Assembly: GCF_000516555.1 (NCBI RefSeq)
Contig: NZ_AZSJ01000003.1
Coordinates: forward strand, 1-34,216
Source: Afipia sp. P52-10
Lineage (GTDB): Bacteria; Pseudomonadota; Alphaproteobacteria; Rhizobiales; Xanthobacteraceae
DNA: 34,216 nt
Direction: 5' to 3'
The notes beneath the pieces are model-generated. The model searched no databases. It was not told the origin of the DNA and saw only the letters and a list, made by a program, of their open reading frames with translations. Below are positions 1 through 8,692 of this stretch, in pieces. Made by a program: the position numbers and the translations under genes. Position 1 is the stretch's first letter. Each line of letters starts with the position of its first letter.

Positions 1-128
1 TTGTCGAGGGCGGAGTTGACCTTCTTTCCGGTCGAAAGACGGTTCTGGGTGGTCGAGAGCAGTTCAGCGGTGGACTGAAGTGACAGCAGGTTCTGGCGAA
101 CCGATGCCGAAAGAACAATACCGGACAT
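1..128 (-). CDS. flagellin, N-terminal end (gene runs off the window)
   Basis: The filament subunit, exported by the flagellar type III apparatus and polymerised outside the cell. Only about 42 codons are visible. The reading begins MSGIVLSASVRQNLLSLQ and continues through TQNRLSTGKKVNSALD, which is the conserved N-terminal D0 helix of alphaproteobacterial flagellins. Two in-frame ATGs exist (134 and 128). I chose 128 because AAAGG lies about 7 bases before it, while it would almost touch the first ATG, and because MSGI is the usual start in this family. It faces away from flbT, whose product in Caulobacter controls flagellin mRNA, and lies near flgE-flgK-flgL. The C-terminal half is outside the window, so which flagellin copy this is cannot be said. 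Confidence 0.93.
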   Translation of the reverse strand, partial: MSGIVLSASVRQNLLSLQSTAELLSTTQNRLSTGKKVNSALD

Positions 129-459
129 TGTCATACCTTTCTGGTGTGAGCGTAGCGTAACGCATCGTCGGCCGACTTTTCCGTCGGGACCGTGGAAGAG
201 TGCGCGCAAGCCTTAAAGAAAGGATGAAGTGACGCCTGCGAATATGATTCGATCTCGGCGCGGAGCCGGGTACTCGCGAGCAGAGAGTTCATGCGATTGC
301 CGAGGAAGCGCCGCGAAAACAAACGGATAGCGCGCACGGCGGAGCAAGCACGGGCTGCGTTTACGAAATCTTAATCACGTTGCCGAAGGATCGCACCGGG
401 GGCGTGAATGACGGAGGCTGGCTCGCGGTCGGCCTCCTTTGGTTTGAGAAGGAAACGCT
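129..459. other. divergent flagellin/flbT intergenic region; no flaF seen
   Basis: 331 bases between the flagellin and flbT starts. It must hold the flagellin promoter and 5' leader (minus strand) and the flbT promoter, but I could not find a convincing sigma-54 or sigma-28 box for either. A short inverted repeat, GGAGGC (413-418) with GCCTCC (432-437), sits just upstream of the flbT ribosome binding site GAGAAGG (446-452). The flaF gene that often partners flbT is not here; the only minus-strand open frame in the gap has no flagellar features. Confidence 0.6.
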
Positions 460-876
460 ATGGCCCTGAAAGTCGAACTCAAACCGAACGAACGCATCAT
501 CATTGGCTCCTGCGTCATCACCAATGTCGATCAGCGCGCCCGCTTGCTGATCGAGGGCGACCGGATTCCGGTTCTGCGCGAGAAGGACATTTTGACACCT
601 GCGACGGCGAACACACCGGCGAAGCTGATCTACCTGGCGGTCCAGCTGATGTATCTGTCGCCGGACCCGCAGGCGCACCACCTCACCTATTTCAACCTGA
701 TCCGGGACATGCTGTCGGCCGCGCCAAGCGCCTGGCCGGTGATCGAGGGCATCAACAATCACATCCTCAACGGCGACTTCTATAAGGCGCTCAAGGAATC
801 GAAAAAGCTGATCGCTCACGAAGAAGAGCTGCTTGCGCTCGCGGAGCAGCAAGAGACCGAGCGGAAATCAGCCTGA
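460..876 (+). CDS. flbT: flagellin mRNA regulator FlbT
   Basis: A small cytoplasmic regulator. In Caulobacter FlbT binds the 5' leader of flagellin mRNA and destabilises it until the hook is complete; that role is family knowledge. The 138-residue product is the usual length. It opens with MALKVELKPNERIIIGS and carries the typical core VITNVDQRARLLIEGD, REKDIL and QLMYLSPDPQ, followed by a helical C-terminal part. The ATG at 460 is preceded by GAGAAGG with 7 bases of spacing. It is divergent from a flagellin gene and convergent with flgL, whose stop is about 100 bases away, so it looks like its own transcription unit. A companion flaF is missing from the neighbourhood shown. Confidence 0.95.
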   Translation: MALKVELKPNERIIIGSCVITNVDQRARLLIEGDRIPVLREKDILTPATANTPAKLIYLAVQLMYLSPDPQAHHLTYFNLIRDMLSAAPSAWPVIEGINNHILNGDFYKALKESKKLIAHEEELLALAEQQETERKSA

Positions 877-978
877 CCGGGCGTAGCCGCGCCGGAGCGA
901 ATATCACCGCACGCATCCCGGTCCGACCGGAGATCAGCATCAACCGCGCGGATGTGCGAGCGGCGGACTATTTCCACG

Positions 979-2472
979 TTAGATGTATTTCACCAGGCTC
1001 AGCTGATACATCATCGACGTCGTCTGATACGACGCCTGCAGGTTCGTCTGCAACGCGAGCAGCTTAGCAATGACTTCTTCGTTCGAAATGCCCTCGATGC
1101 CGTCGAGCATTGACTGCGCCATCGACTTGGTGAGCGTTTGACGATCGGTCGCGGCTTTCATGGCGTCCTGCGTGCCGGCGAATTCCGACTGAATGTTCTG
1201 AATCGACTGCTTACCCTGCTGGGGTGCGAGATTGGCCGCGACTCGGCTGCTGAGCGCCAGCATCTGCTCTTTCGCGCTCGGATCGCTCGCCGACGTGGTG
1301 ACCGCGGCATAGGCCGCGATCGTCTGCAACTGCCAGCGCAGCCCCTCTTCATTCGCCCGTGCGCCGTACTGCACGGTGATCGACTGGTCGATGCGGGCAA
1401 CCGCCGTGCCACGCGCCGGATCCGCCCCGTCTTCGCCGGTATACCACTGTACCGTATTATTCGGCGTGCCGTTGATCAGCGACGTCGCGGTATCGAACGG
1501 TGGACCGTCCACACGCAGCGGCGGCGACGCGCTGAAGAAGTTGTCTGAAGCCGCCAGCGCCGACGCAGCAACCAGCGACGTATTGGCAAGCTTGCCGACC
1601 GACGTGGTCAACGCCGACTGCAGATTGGCGGCAGTCGCATCGCTTGTCGCACCGATCGCAAACTCGCCGGGTCCGAGCGGATCGTTGGTGGATGCGGTCA
1701 GTTCGATCACCTCCGAACTGCCGTCGGGCAATTTGAACGAGAACTTGATCTTGTCGCCAGGATTGGGATTGGCCGCAAGATCGACGGAAATCGCCGGCGG
1801 CGAACCTGCCGGGCCTGTGACAGTCGCCCCGGTCAGCGACGAGGTGACCGCATCGAGCTTCATCCCGAACGGTGAGCCAGCCGTCTCCTCGGCAATCTGG
1901 ACCGAAGTGGTGGTCGGCGCGCCAATCGCAAGCCGGCCCAATCCAGCCGCACCGAGATCGGCCTGCTTGCGCTCGGCAATGATTTGCTTGAGGCCCGCCT
2001 TCGCGCCGCTGCCATCCATGATGTCGCCAACCGAGGCGACCGCCGGCGTGTCGGTGGCGCGACCGGAAAACAGATAGCGGTCGCCCGACTGCGTGTTCAG
2101 CAATTGCAGCATTTCGGCCAGCGAGTTGGTCGCCTGCACCTGCGCCATCGTCTGACCGTTGTTCTCGATTTGCGTCGAGGCACCCGCCGCCGCCGTCTTG
2201 ATGCTGTTGCCGATGTCGATCGTCCGCTGCAACACCGTGTTGCCGATGTTGATCCGCGTATTCAAGTTGGCAATCGTATCGGCATAGCTCGACAGATTGC
2301 TGAGTTGCGCGCGCAAGCCCACCGAGAAGCTGCGGCCGACGCCGAGCCCCGCATAGGTATCGGACTTCTGCCCGGTCGAAAGCTGCCGCTGCAGATCATC
2401 GAACTGGCTGCGCATGTTCAGCAGCGACGTGCTGATGTAGGTGGACCGCAAGCCGAGACCATCGATCGCCAT
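979..2472 (-). CDS. flgL: flagellar hook-filament junction protein FlgL
   Basis: FlgL (HAP3) forms the junction ring between the hook cap protein FlgK and the flagellin filament. The 497-residue product has the conserved flagellin-like ends: an N-terminal helical region with LQRQLSTGQKSDTYAGLG (about residues 28-45), and a C-terminal helix ending in TTSMMYQLSLVKYI. A long, low-homology middle domain (about 160-370) makes it larger than the roughly 300-residue enterobacterial FlgL, which is common in this group. The start at 2472 is set by GAGG in the sequence GTGAGGATATC-ATG. That Shine-Dalgarno overlaps the flgK stop codon, with only 7 bases between the genes, so the two are translationally linked. 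It is the last gene of the flgE-flgK-flgL run. Confidence 0.92.
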   Translation of the reverse strand: MAIDGLGLRSTYISTSLLNMRSQFDDLQRQLSTGQKSDTYAGLGVGRSFSVGLRAQLSNLSSYADTIANLNTRINIGNTVLQRTIDIGNSIKTAAAGASTQIENNGQTMAQVQATNSLAEMLQLLNTQSGDRYLFSGRATDTPAVASVGDIMDGSGAKAGLKQIIAERKQADLGAAGLGRLAIGAPTTTSVQIAEETAGSPFGMKLDAVTSSLTGATVTGPAGSPPAISVDLAANPNPGDKIKFSFKLPDGSSEVIELTASTNDPLGPGEFAIGATSDATAANLQSALTTSVGKLANTSLVAASALAASDNFFSASPPLRVDGPPFDTATSLINGTPNNTVQWYTGEDGADPARGTAVARIDQSITVQYGARANEEGLRWQLQTIAAYAAVTTSASDPSAKEQMLALSSRVAANLAPQQGKQSIQNIQSEFAGTQDAMKAATDRQTLTKSMAQSMLDGIEGISNEEVIAKLLALQTNLQASYQTTSMMYQLSLVKYI

Positions 2473-2479
2473 GATATCC

Positions 2480-4348
2480 TCACACCACCTGCATCAGTGT
2501 CTGATACATTTCCCTGATCACGCTCATCACGCGCGCATTCGCGGCATAGGCATTCTGCAACGCCAAAAGATGTGCCATCTCGTTGTCCATGTTGACGCCC
2601 GAGGTGTCGTTGAACTTCTGCTGCAAGGTGCTGAGCACCACATCCTGCCCCTCGGCGAGTTGCTTCGCGGCACTCGCCGCCTCGCCCTGCAAGCCCGTAA
2701 ACTGTTGCAGGAACCCCAGGAGCGTTGACTTGAACGGCGACGAGCTGGTGCCGAGACCGGAGTCCGGCGAGTACATCTGCGTACCCGAGATGAGCTGCTT
2801 GTAGATGAAATCCGGCCGCGTTGTGTCTCCCGACGGCGTGGACGCATTGTACTGCACGAGCTTCGACGGGTCGCTGGCGAGCGCCGCGTTCACCGTGATG
2901 CGGCCGGCGAACCCCGTCACCTGCGCGCCGGACGATGAGAAGGCGCCGGTGTAGAGATTGCTCCCGTCGGTAAACAGCGCGAGTTGTGGATCGCCGTTGG
3001 CGAGACCACCAACGGTATTGGTCATCGACGCGGCATCGATCTTCACCTGCCCCATCGCACCGTCGTCGAGCACGCTCAACGTCGTGCCGGATGGATTAGC
3101 GAACGAGACACCGCTTGCACCGAGCGCGGCATTGAGCTGGGCAACTACGGAGCCCATTCCGCCGGAGAAATCAACGCCGATGACCCGATCATTCGGATCG
3201 TTGGTCGCACTGTTGGCGAGCGGCAGCACCGACGGATCATCGACCCGGATGATCGACAGCTTGTGCTGCGTGTTGGTCGCCGCATCCGTGTATGTGACGT
3301 TGATAACGTTGCCGTTCTGCAGACCGGACAGATCAAGATTGAAACCGGACTGCGCCCCCGACGTGGTCGGCGAACCGGTGACGGTCTTGTCCGACAAGAG
3401 ACTCGCAAGCCCAGCTGCAAACTGGTCGAGCTGCGCCTGCGCCTGTACCAGCGTGTTGTCGCGCATATCGACCAACGCGGCGATCTTGCCCGAGCGGAAT
3501 GCGCCGGTGGCGAGCAGATCCATGCTGCCGCCTTGCGGGAAATTCACCGAGATCGAACCGAGATTGCTCTTCGCCGGATCCGGATCCCATCGCGTATCGG
3601 CGTTGACCGTGCCCTGTGCGTTGAACGAAAACTGTGCGGCTTCGTTGCCGACGAGCTGCACGCCGGAGCTGGTGAAGACGTTGACCTGGTTCTGATCGCC
3701 GGTGACGACGCGGATGTCCATCAGCTCGGACAGCTGATTGATGTAACGGTCGCGCTGATCCAACAGTTGCGCTGCCGCGCCGTCGTTCTGACCGCCGCGC
3801 TGAAGCTGCGCGTTGATGTTGGCGATCTGCGCCATCGCATTGTTGGCGACGTTGACGGCATCGCTGAGCTGGACCTCGGCGCTGGCACGCAACGACTGCA
3901 CGCCCTGCGTCATGCTGTTGAGCTGCTGCGCCATCGCCTGCGCCGCATTGAGCACGGCGATGCGCGCGGACTGCGAATCTGAGCTGGTCGACAGCGCCTG
4001 CACCGCGCTGGTCAGCTTGCTGAACGTGCTCTCGAGCGTTCCGGTCGCGCCCGGCGTGCCGTAGACCGACTGCAACTGCTGCAGCATCTGCGAACGCAAA
4101 CTGGCATAGCCTGCACCGGAAAGCTCGGTCCTGATCTGTCGTTGCAGATACTGATCGAGTTCGCGGTTGACGCCGGCAACCCGGACCGTCGATCCATAAT
4201 CGCCGGCCGTGATCGCGATCTGATCGGCGACTTTGCGGACGTAGCCGGGTGTCTCGACGTTGGCGACGTTCGACGACACCAGACCGAGACCGATCTGGGT
4301 CGCCCGCAAGCCCGACATTGCAGTTGTGAGAGCTTGGCTCAGACTCAT
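2480..4348 (-). CDS. flgK: flagellar hook-associated protein FlgK (HAP1)
   Basis: FlgK is the first junction protein assembled on the finished hook. The product has 622 residues. The N-terminus has the rod/hook signature MSLSQALTTAMSGL followed by SSNVANVETPGYVRK (about 28-42), the SxNxAN..TPGY motif of axial proteins. The C-terminus (ending NARVMSVIREMYQTLMQVV) is the matching helical D0 domain, with NMDNEMAHLLALQNAYAANA just before it. The middle is a variable surface domain. It follows flgE with 49 bases between them and precedes flgL by 7 bases, so the three genes are probably one operon read from the sigma-54 promoter near 6275. The Shine-Dalgarno is weak. Confidence 0.95.
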   Translation of the reverse strand: MSLSQALTTAMSGLRATQIGLGLVSSNVANVETPGYVRKVADQIAITAGDYGSTVRVAGVNRELDQYLQRQIRTELSGAGYASLRSQMLQQLQSVYGTPGATGTLESTFSKLTSAVQALSTSSDSQSARIAVLNAAQAMAQQLNSMTQGVQSLRASAEVQLSDAVNVANNAMAQIANINAQLQRGGQNDGAAAQLLDQRDRYINQLSELMDIRVVTGDQNQVNVFTSSGVQLVGNEAAQFSFNAQGTVNADTRWDPDPAKSNLGSISVNFPQGGSMDLLATGAFRSGKIAALVDMRDNTLVQAQAQLDQFAAGLASLLSDKTVTGSPTTSGAQSGFNLDLSGLQNGNVINVTYTDAATNTQHKLSIIRVDDPSVLPLANSATNDPNDRVIGVDFSGGMGSVVAQLNAALGASGVSFANPSGTTLSVLDDGAMGQVKIDAASMTNTVGGLANGDPQLALFTDGSNLYTGAFSSSGAQVTGFAGRITVNAALASDPSKLVQYNASTPSGDTTRPDFIYKQLISGTQMYSPDSGLGTSSSPFKSTLLGFLQQFTGLQGEAASAAKQLAEGQDVVLSTLQQKFNDTSGVNMDNEMAHLLALQNAYAANARVMSVIREMYQTLMQVV

Positions 4349-4397
4349 GACACGCTGTCCATCTCAAGGGAACGTAGAATGCCGCGCGAAACGCGCG

Positions 4398-6197
4398 CTA
4401 GCGCAGCATGTTCAGCAGATCCTGCACCATCTGGTTGGCGGTGGTGATGACGCGCGTGTTCGCCGAATAGGCCTGCTGGGTGACGATCAATCGCGTGAAC
4501 TCGTCGGCGATGTCGGTATTCGAGCCTTCGAGCGACGAGCCGACGATCCGGCCCGCCGCGTTGCTCAGAGCCGGCCCCGACTGATCCGTTACCTCGAACG
4601 CGCCGCCGTCGACCCGCCGCAGCGCATTCGGTGCATTGAAGCTCGCCAGGCGGATTTCCGCGAGATCGAGGTTGCGGCCGTTCGAATAGTTTCCGACCAC
4701 CCGGCCGCGATCGTTGATCGAGACCGACTGCAGCTGGCCCGCCGGATAACCGTCCTGCTGGACCTGGTTGACCTGGACATTGCCGTTCGCGTCAGCGAAC
4801 TGGGTCAGGCCGCCGGCGCCAAAATTGAGCTGGATATTACCGAGCTGGACGCCGTTGATGACCGGCGCATTCAATGTCGCCGACGTCACTGGCGGATTCA
4901 TCTGGCCGTTCGCGCCGAAGGTGAAGTTGATGTTGACGTTCTGCCAGACGACGTCGGTGCCGGTCGCGTTAGGGTCCACCTGATAGAACAGATTCCAGGT
5001 ATCGGTGTGGCCCGCGCCGAGCGTCGCGCTGTCCACCTTGGCCCAGCGGAGCTGAACGTTGACCGGCGAGCCCGAGACATCGAAGCAGGTCGTCGCCCCG
5101 CCGGCGATCGACTGGTTGAGGAAGGTCTGGAGGTCGGTGCCGATCACCTGCCCGGTCCCGGCCGAGCCGCCGCCAGCACGGGCAACGTTCAGCGGCGAGG
5201 TAAAGCCTAGCGCGGTGAAGGCGGCGGTGTTGGACGAGGTGATCGACAGATCCGCGCCGGTGCCGGTATGCAGTGTAATCGCGCCACCACTGATGGTCGG
5301 CGCTGCGCCGGTGATCGCGCCGATCTTATCGAGCAGGGTTTGCAGGTTGTCGGTGATATCGATCGAGTTGCCGGTGGTGCCGGTATCGACGAAGGACAGC
5401 GTGACGCCGTTGACGACGATCGTATCGCCGACTGCGAAATCGGCCGCGAGCGAGTCGGTGCCGGCCGCGCCGGACAACGCCGTCGCGCCGGTGATCGGCA
5501 CGGCCGGCGACGCCTTGTTGTTGCGGGCGATGCCAAGCTTGGTAGCGTCGGCATAGGGCTGCGCGGGTGTACCAACCGACAGCGGGTTATAGCCAGCGGT
5601 GTAGCTGCCCGGCTGGATCAGCTCCGAGCCCGGGATCGACTTGTCGGCGACCTTGGTCAACGGATAGTTGGCAAGGTTGGCACGGTAATCGATGCGCGAG
5701 CTCTGCTGCGCGGGCAGGAAGTCGTTCTGGAACTTCAGCACCTGCGCGGTGGAGCCGACCAGGTTGCCAGTGGTCGGGTCGACTGGAATGCCCATCAGGT
5801 AATAGCCGGCGCCGTTCACCAGGTAGCCCTGCCGGTCGAGCTGGAAGTCGCCGCGGCGGGTGTAGCGATCGACGCCGTCGAACACCGGCTTATCGTCGGC
5901 ATAGCCGCCCGGCTTCTGCACCGAGAAGAAGCCGTCGCCGTTGATCGCCATGAAGGTCGAGATCGAAGCCGCCTGGACGTCACCCTGCACATTGTTGGTG
6001 GAGCGCGACTGGGAGGTGACGCTGCCGGCGAGCTGACGGTTGACGCCGGTGTTGGGGATCAGGTCGAGGAAGCTGGAGTCGATTCGCTTGAAAGCAGTCG
6101 TCTGCGAGTTGGCGATGTTGCCGGAGATGTTCTCCAGCGCGAACGACTGCGCCCGCATCCCTGCAACGGAAGTGGTGAGCGCCCCGAAGATACCCAT
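4398..6197 (-). CDS. flgE: flagellar hook protein FlgE
   Basis: FlgE polymerises into the curved hook joining the motor rod to the filament. The 599-residue product starts MGIFGALTTSVAGMRAQ and has LENISGNIANSQTTAFKR (21-38), the axial-protein N-terminal motif. It ends with QAYSANTRVITTANQMVQDL, the C-terminal D0 helix. It is longer than the roughly 400-residue enteric hook protein and close to the long hooks of Caulobacter and relatives. Residues about 235-340 resemble the flagellin 'IN' repeat domain (VTLSFVDTGTTGNSIDIT, then GGAITLHTGTGADLSIT). The start at 6197 has GGAGA 7-8 bases upstream; an overlapping ATG at 6201 is out of frame. First gene of the flgE-flgK-flgL operon. Confidence 0.94.
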   Translation of the reverse strand: MGIFGALTTSVAGMRAQSFALENISGNIANSQTTAFKRIDSSFLDLIPNTGVNRQLAGSVTSQSRSTNNVQGDVQAASISTFMAINGDGFFSVQKPGGYADDKPVFDGVDRYTRRGDFQLDRQGYLVNGAGYYLMGIPVDPTTGNLVGSTAQVLKFQNDFLPAQQSSRIDYRANLANYPLTKVADKSIPGSELIQPGSYTAGYNPLSVGTPAQPYADATKLGIARNNKASPAVPITGATALSGAAGTDSLAADFAVGDTIVVNGVTLSFVDTGTTGNSIDITDNLQTLLDKIGAITGAAPTISGGAITLHTGTGADLSITSSNTAAFTALGFTSPLNVARAGGGSAGTGQVIGTDLQTFLNQSIAGGATTCFDVSGSPVNVQLRWAKVDSATLGAGHTDTWNLFYQVDPNATGTDVVWQNVNINFTFGANGQMNPPVTSATLNAPVINGVQLGNIQLNFGAGGLTQFADANGNVQVNQVQQDGYPAGQLQSVSINDRGRVVGNYSNGRNLDLAEIRLASFNAPNALRRVDGGAFEVTDQSGPALSNAAGRIVGSSLEGSNTDIADEFTRLIVTQQAYSANTRVITTANQMVQDLLNMLR

Positions 6198-6266
6198 ACA
6201 TCGTCTCCAAGCTTCATCCGGGCGGCCTCCGGAGGGTCCATGCGCGGCCGCGATCGGAATGATTGG

Positions 6267-6282
6267 AGCAAGCGATGTGCCA
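6267..6282 (-). promoter_or_regulatory. sigma-54 (RpoN) promoter for flgE-flgK-flgL
   Basis: On the minus strand the sequence reads TGGCACATCGCTTGCT. It has the full TGGCAC -24 box, the TTGC(T) -12 box, and the obligatory GG-N10-GC spacing. It predicts a transcription start near 6256 and a leader of about 60 bases before the flgE ATG at 6197. Sigma-54 control of hook genes is known in Caulobacter (class III genes, activated by FlbD). An enhancer-bound activator would be needed; I did not identify its site with confidence. Confidence 0.85.
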
Positions 6283-6400
6283 AGGGAATTTATTCAGACA
6301 GATCAATGCCTTCGATGAAAGCGCCAGCTCCACTGGCCGGCGCCAATTTGCCTAGCTGGCAAGATTTGCCGGGCGGCGCTCACGGAGCCGGTCTCATGTC

Positions 6401-6423
6401 GCTTGCTTGCAATGCAAGCAAGC
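6401..6423. promoter_or_regulatory. 23-base perfect palindrome between msrB and flgE
   Basis: GCTTGCTTGCA, one central A, then TGCAAGCAAGC: an 11-base inverted repeat with a single-base centre. It lies about 120-140 bases upstream of the flgE sigma-54 box and 35 bases beyond the msrB stop. A second, shorter one, GGCAA-GAT-TTGCC, is at 6358-6370. Position and symmetry suit an enhancer or operator site for a dimeric regulator. A terminator for msrB is less likely, as no T-run follows. Confidence 0.4.
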
Positions 6424-6457
6424 ACCGTCGCCCAAACCATGCAAATGGGTCGAACCG

Positions 6458-6970
6458 CTAAGACGCCGAGGCCGTTGCCGGCACGAAGCGCAGGGCCACG
6501 CCGTTGATGCAATAGCGTAGCCCGGTTGGCTTTGGCCCATCGTCGAACACATGCCCCTGGTGGCCGCCGCAGCGCCGGCAATGGACTTCGGTTCGCACCA
6601 TCATGAACGAGCGGTCTTCCGTGGTCGCGACGGCATCAGGCAGGGGCTGATAGAAACTCGGCCAGCCGGTGCCGCTGTCGAACTTCGTCGCTGATGCAAA
6701 CAGCGGCAGCTCGCAGCCGACGCAAGCAAATGTTCCCTTGCGCTTCTCGTGGTTGAGGGGACTGGTGAACGGCCGTTCGGTGCCATGCTTGCGCAGCACG
6801 TCGAATTGGGCCGGTGAGAGCTTGCTGCGCCATTCGGCTTCACTCATCTCGACCTCGAACTTCGGCTGGGCCGCCGGGGTCGCCTGCGCCGGTTTACCAC
6901 CCAGCCAGCGGAACGCGAACAGGCTGCCGAGACCGGCAGCGGAGAGGAACAGGGTACGGCGGTCAGGCAT
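6458..6970 (-). CDS. msrB: periplasmic methionine-R-sulfoxide reductase MsrB
   Basis: Reduces methionine-R-sulfoxide in oxidised proteins. The 170-residue product has an N-terminal export signal (residues 1-30, MPDRRTLFLSAAGLGSL..., with a twin-arginine-like DRRTLFL), so it should act in the periplasm. The MsrB domain (about 40-165) shows both zinc-binding CxxC pairs (C83/C86 in CVGC, C131/C134 in CRRC), the FDSGTGWPSF motif at 97-106, and the catalytic cysteine C154 in RYCIN. The ATG at 6970 is preceded by AAGGAG about 9 bases away. It reads in the same direction as flgE, but the 260-base gap with its own sigma-54 promoter suggests separate transcription. Confidence 0.95.
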   Translation of the reverse strand: MPDRRTLFLSAAGLGSLFAFRWLGGKPAQATPAAQPKFEVEMSEAEWRSKLSPAQFDVLRKHGTERPFTSPLNHEKRKGTFACVGCELPLFASATKFDSGTGWPSFYQPLPDAVATTEDRSFMMVRTEVHCRRCGGHQGHVFDDGPKPTGLRYCINGVALRFVPATASAS

Positions 6971-7173
6971 CTTCAGCGCTCCTTCGAACCACGATAATGG
7001 CGATGCTCGGACAAGATACGCAAAGGCAAGCCCAACGTTACGGGCTTTCCCCTCACCAGCACGCGAGGCGATGCCACGGCTCGGCCTGGCGCCACGGCCG
7101 GGATTCGCAGGCCGGATTCAGAACGTGGCGCAACGCGCTGTTTTTACTGCAATTCCTAGTCAGTCTAACACAT

Positions 7174-7205
7174 GAGCAGACATGGGCTGGAGCAGGCATG
7201 GGCTG
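7174..7205 (+). repeat. two tandem copies of a 16-base unit
   Basis: GAGCAGACATGGGCTG is followed at once by GAGCAGGCATGGGCTG, differing at one base. It lies in the roughly 290-base gap between msrB and the FAD oxidoreductase, about 55 bases past the oxidoreductase stop and upstream of msrB. It could be a replication-slippage duplication or a paired regulatory site; nothing distinguishes these here. Confidence 0.6.
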
Positions 7206-7258
7206 AGGCGTGTCTCGCTCACAAGTCCGCGAGATCCGCCCGCCTGCGCAAAGGTCGC

Positions 7259-8692
7259 TCAGTCAGCCGCGTCTGACGGGGCCCGCGGATGCGCGCCGTG
7301 CGGCTCGACCCGCATTCTCCGGACAGCCTGATTGGCAACCGCGCGGCTTGCTTCCCGCTGTTGTCTCCGGGCATTCGCCTGCTCCCGGTAGCGGGCCAGC
7401 ATACCTGCCACAGTCGCCTGCCCGCGCTGCCACGAATAGACCGCCTGCCCGGCCACGCGCCCTGCAAGCCCGCCGGTCCAGACCAGCTCAAACGGCGAGA
7501 ACAGCCGCCAGCGATCGTCGCGCTCAAGCATTCCGCTCGCGAGCAGATCGCCGGCCATCGCCGTCGTCGCAAGGCCCTGTGCGCCGAACCCGCTGGCGAT
7601 CCAAAGCCCGCGGCCGAGCTGACCGATCTGCGGCATGCCATGTACGGTTTCGCCTGTGGTCCCGCCCCACATGTCGATGATGCGCACCCGCTTCAGTTGC
7701 GGGTACACCGCCTGGATCCGTCGCGAAACGCGGCGAGCGAAACGACGCGGGTCAGTCGCCCAGGTCGTCACCGGACCCGACCACATCAGCCGGTCGCCAT
7801 CCACGACCTGGTAATGATCGACACCCGCGCTGTCGTGGACAGTGCCGCGATAGGCGATCGCCTCGGCAAGTTTGTCGCCGAGCCGTCCGGTGACCGCCAC
7901 CGTGCGCCAGACCGGTAGCAGCGTGCGCGACAGACGCGGGAACGCCGCCCCCAGATGAACGTTGCCTGCGAGCACGATCGCCCCGGCACGCAACCGTGCA
8001 CGTGGCGTTACGATCCGCTTGCGCACGCCGGCCGGATCGATCTCCGTGACCGGTGTCTGTTCGAAGATCTGCACGCCAGCCCGCTCTGCCGCCACAGCAA
8101 GCCCACGCAGATAATTCAAAGCATGCAGGTGGAACGCCGTCGGATAGTGGATCGCATGGAAGTAACGCCCCGACCTCAGCGTGGCACGCACGCGGTCGAC
8201 CGGCCAGCCTTCGATATCGGCGCCGAAGGTCTCGCCTAGCAGTTGCAGACGGCCGACCAGCTGATCGCCGACGTCGGTGTGCGACACCTCGAGTACCCCG
8301 TCGGTCAACGCGACGCCAGGCATCGCCGTGGTTGCCACCATCTGCCGAATACGGTCCGCCCCCATCTGGGTCAGCCGCCACAGCTCGCGCGTATCGTGAA
8401 GGCCGATGCGGGCGATCAGGTCCACGATCTCACCGCCGAAGCCGGGCATCACGGTGCCGAGATTGTTACCCGATGCGTTCCAGCCGATCTCCCGGGCCTC
8501 GAGAACCGCAACCGAAGCGCCGCGCCTTACGGCCTCGTACGCAACCGAGAGCCCGGCCAAACCGCCGCCGACCACGCACACGTCGACATCAAGATCGAAT
8601 GTCAGTTGCGGCCGCGTCTCGGCCGGCACCGCGGACTCACGGTACCATCCCGGTCCTTCGCTGATCTTTTCGGTCATCGCGGCGGCAGTCAT
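7259..8692 (-). CDS. FAD-dependent oxidoreductase, DAO (D-amino-acid oxidase-like) family
   Basis: A 477-residue flavoprotein of the glycine/D-amino-acid oxidase type. The Rossmann FAD motif is clear: DVCVVGGGLAGLSVAYEA (about 37-54) with the acidic end of the second strand in VAVLEARE. SGNNLGTVMPGFGGE follows, and near the C-terminus GLWIASGFGAQGLATTAMAGDLLA is the family's second FAD-contacting segment. The substrate cannot be read; gamma-glutamylputrescine oxidase and D-amino-acid dehydrogenase are the closest styles. The last 60 residues are unusually rich in Arg and Ala, perhaps a divergent tail. Two in-frame ATGs (8692, 8677) are possible and neither has a good Shine-Dalgarno. It is divergent from the sixA-like gene. 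Confidence 0.85.
   Translation of the reverse strand: MTAAAMTEKISEGPGWYRESAVPAETRPQLTFDLDVDVCVVGGGLAGLSVAYEAVRRGASVAVLEAREIGWNASGNNLGTVMPGFGGEIVDLIARIGLHDTRELWRLTQMGADRIRQMVATTAMPGVALTDGVLEVSHTDVGDQLVGRLQLLGETFGADIEGWPVDRVRATLRSGRYFHAIHYPTAFHLHALNYLRGLAVAAERAGVQIFEQTPVTEIDPAGVRKRIVTPRARLRAGAIVLAGNVHLGAAFPRLSRTLLPVWRTVAVTGRLGDKLAEAIAYRGTVHDSAGVDHYQVVDGDRLMWSGPVTTWATDPRRFARRVSRRIQAVYPQLKRVRIIDMWGGTTGETVHGMPQIGQLGRGLWIASGFGAQGLATTAMAGDLLASGMLERDDRWRLFSPFELVWTGGLAGRVAGQAVYSWQRGQATVAGMLARYREQANARRQQREASRAVANQAVRRMRVEPHGAHPRAPSDAAD

Noticed and set aside
419-434. Sigma-54-like TGGCTCG-N4-CGGC just upstream of flbT
   Set aside because: GG and GC have the right spacing, but the -12 TT is replaced by CG, and the predicted start would fall at the ribosome binding site.
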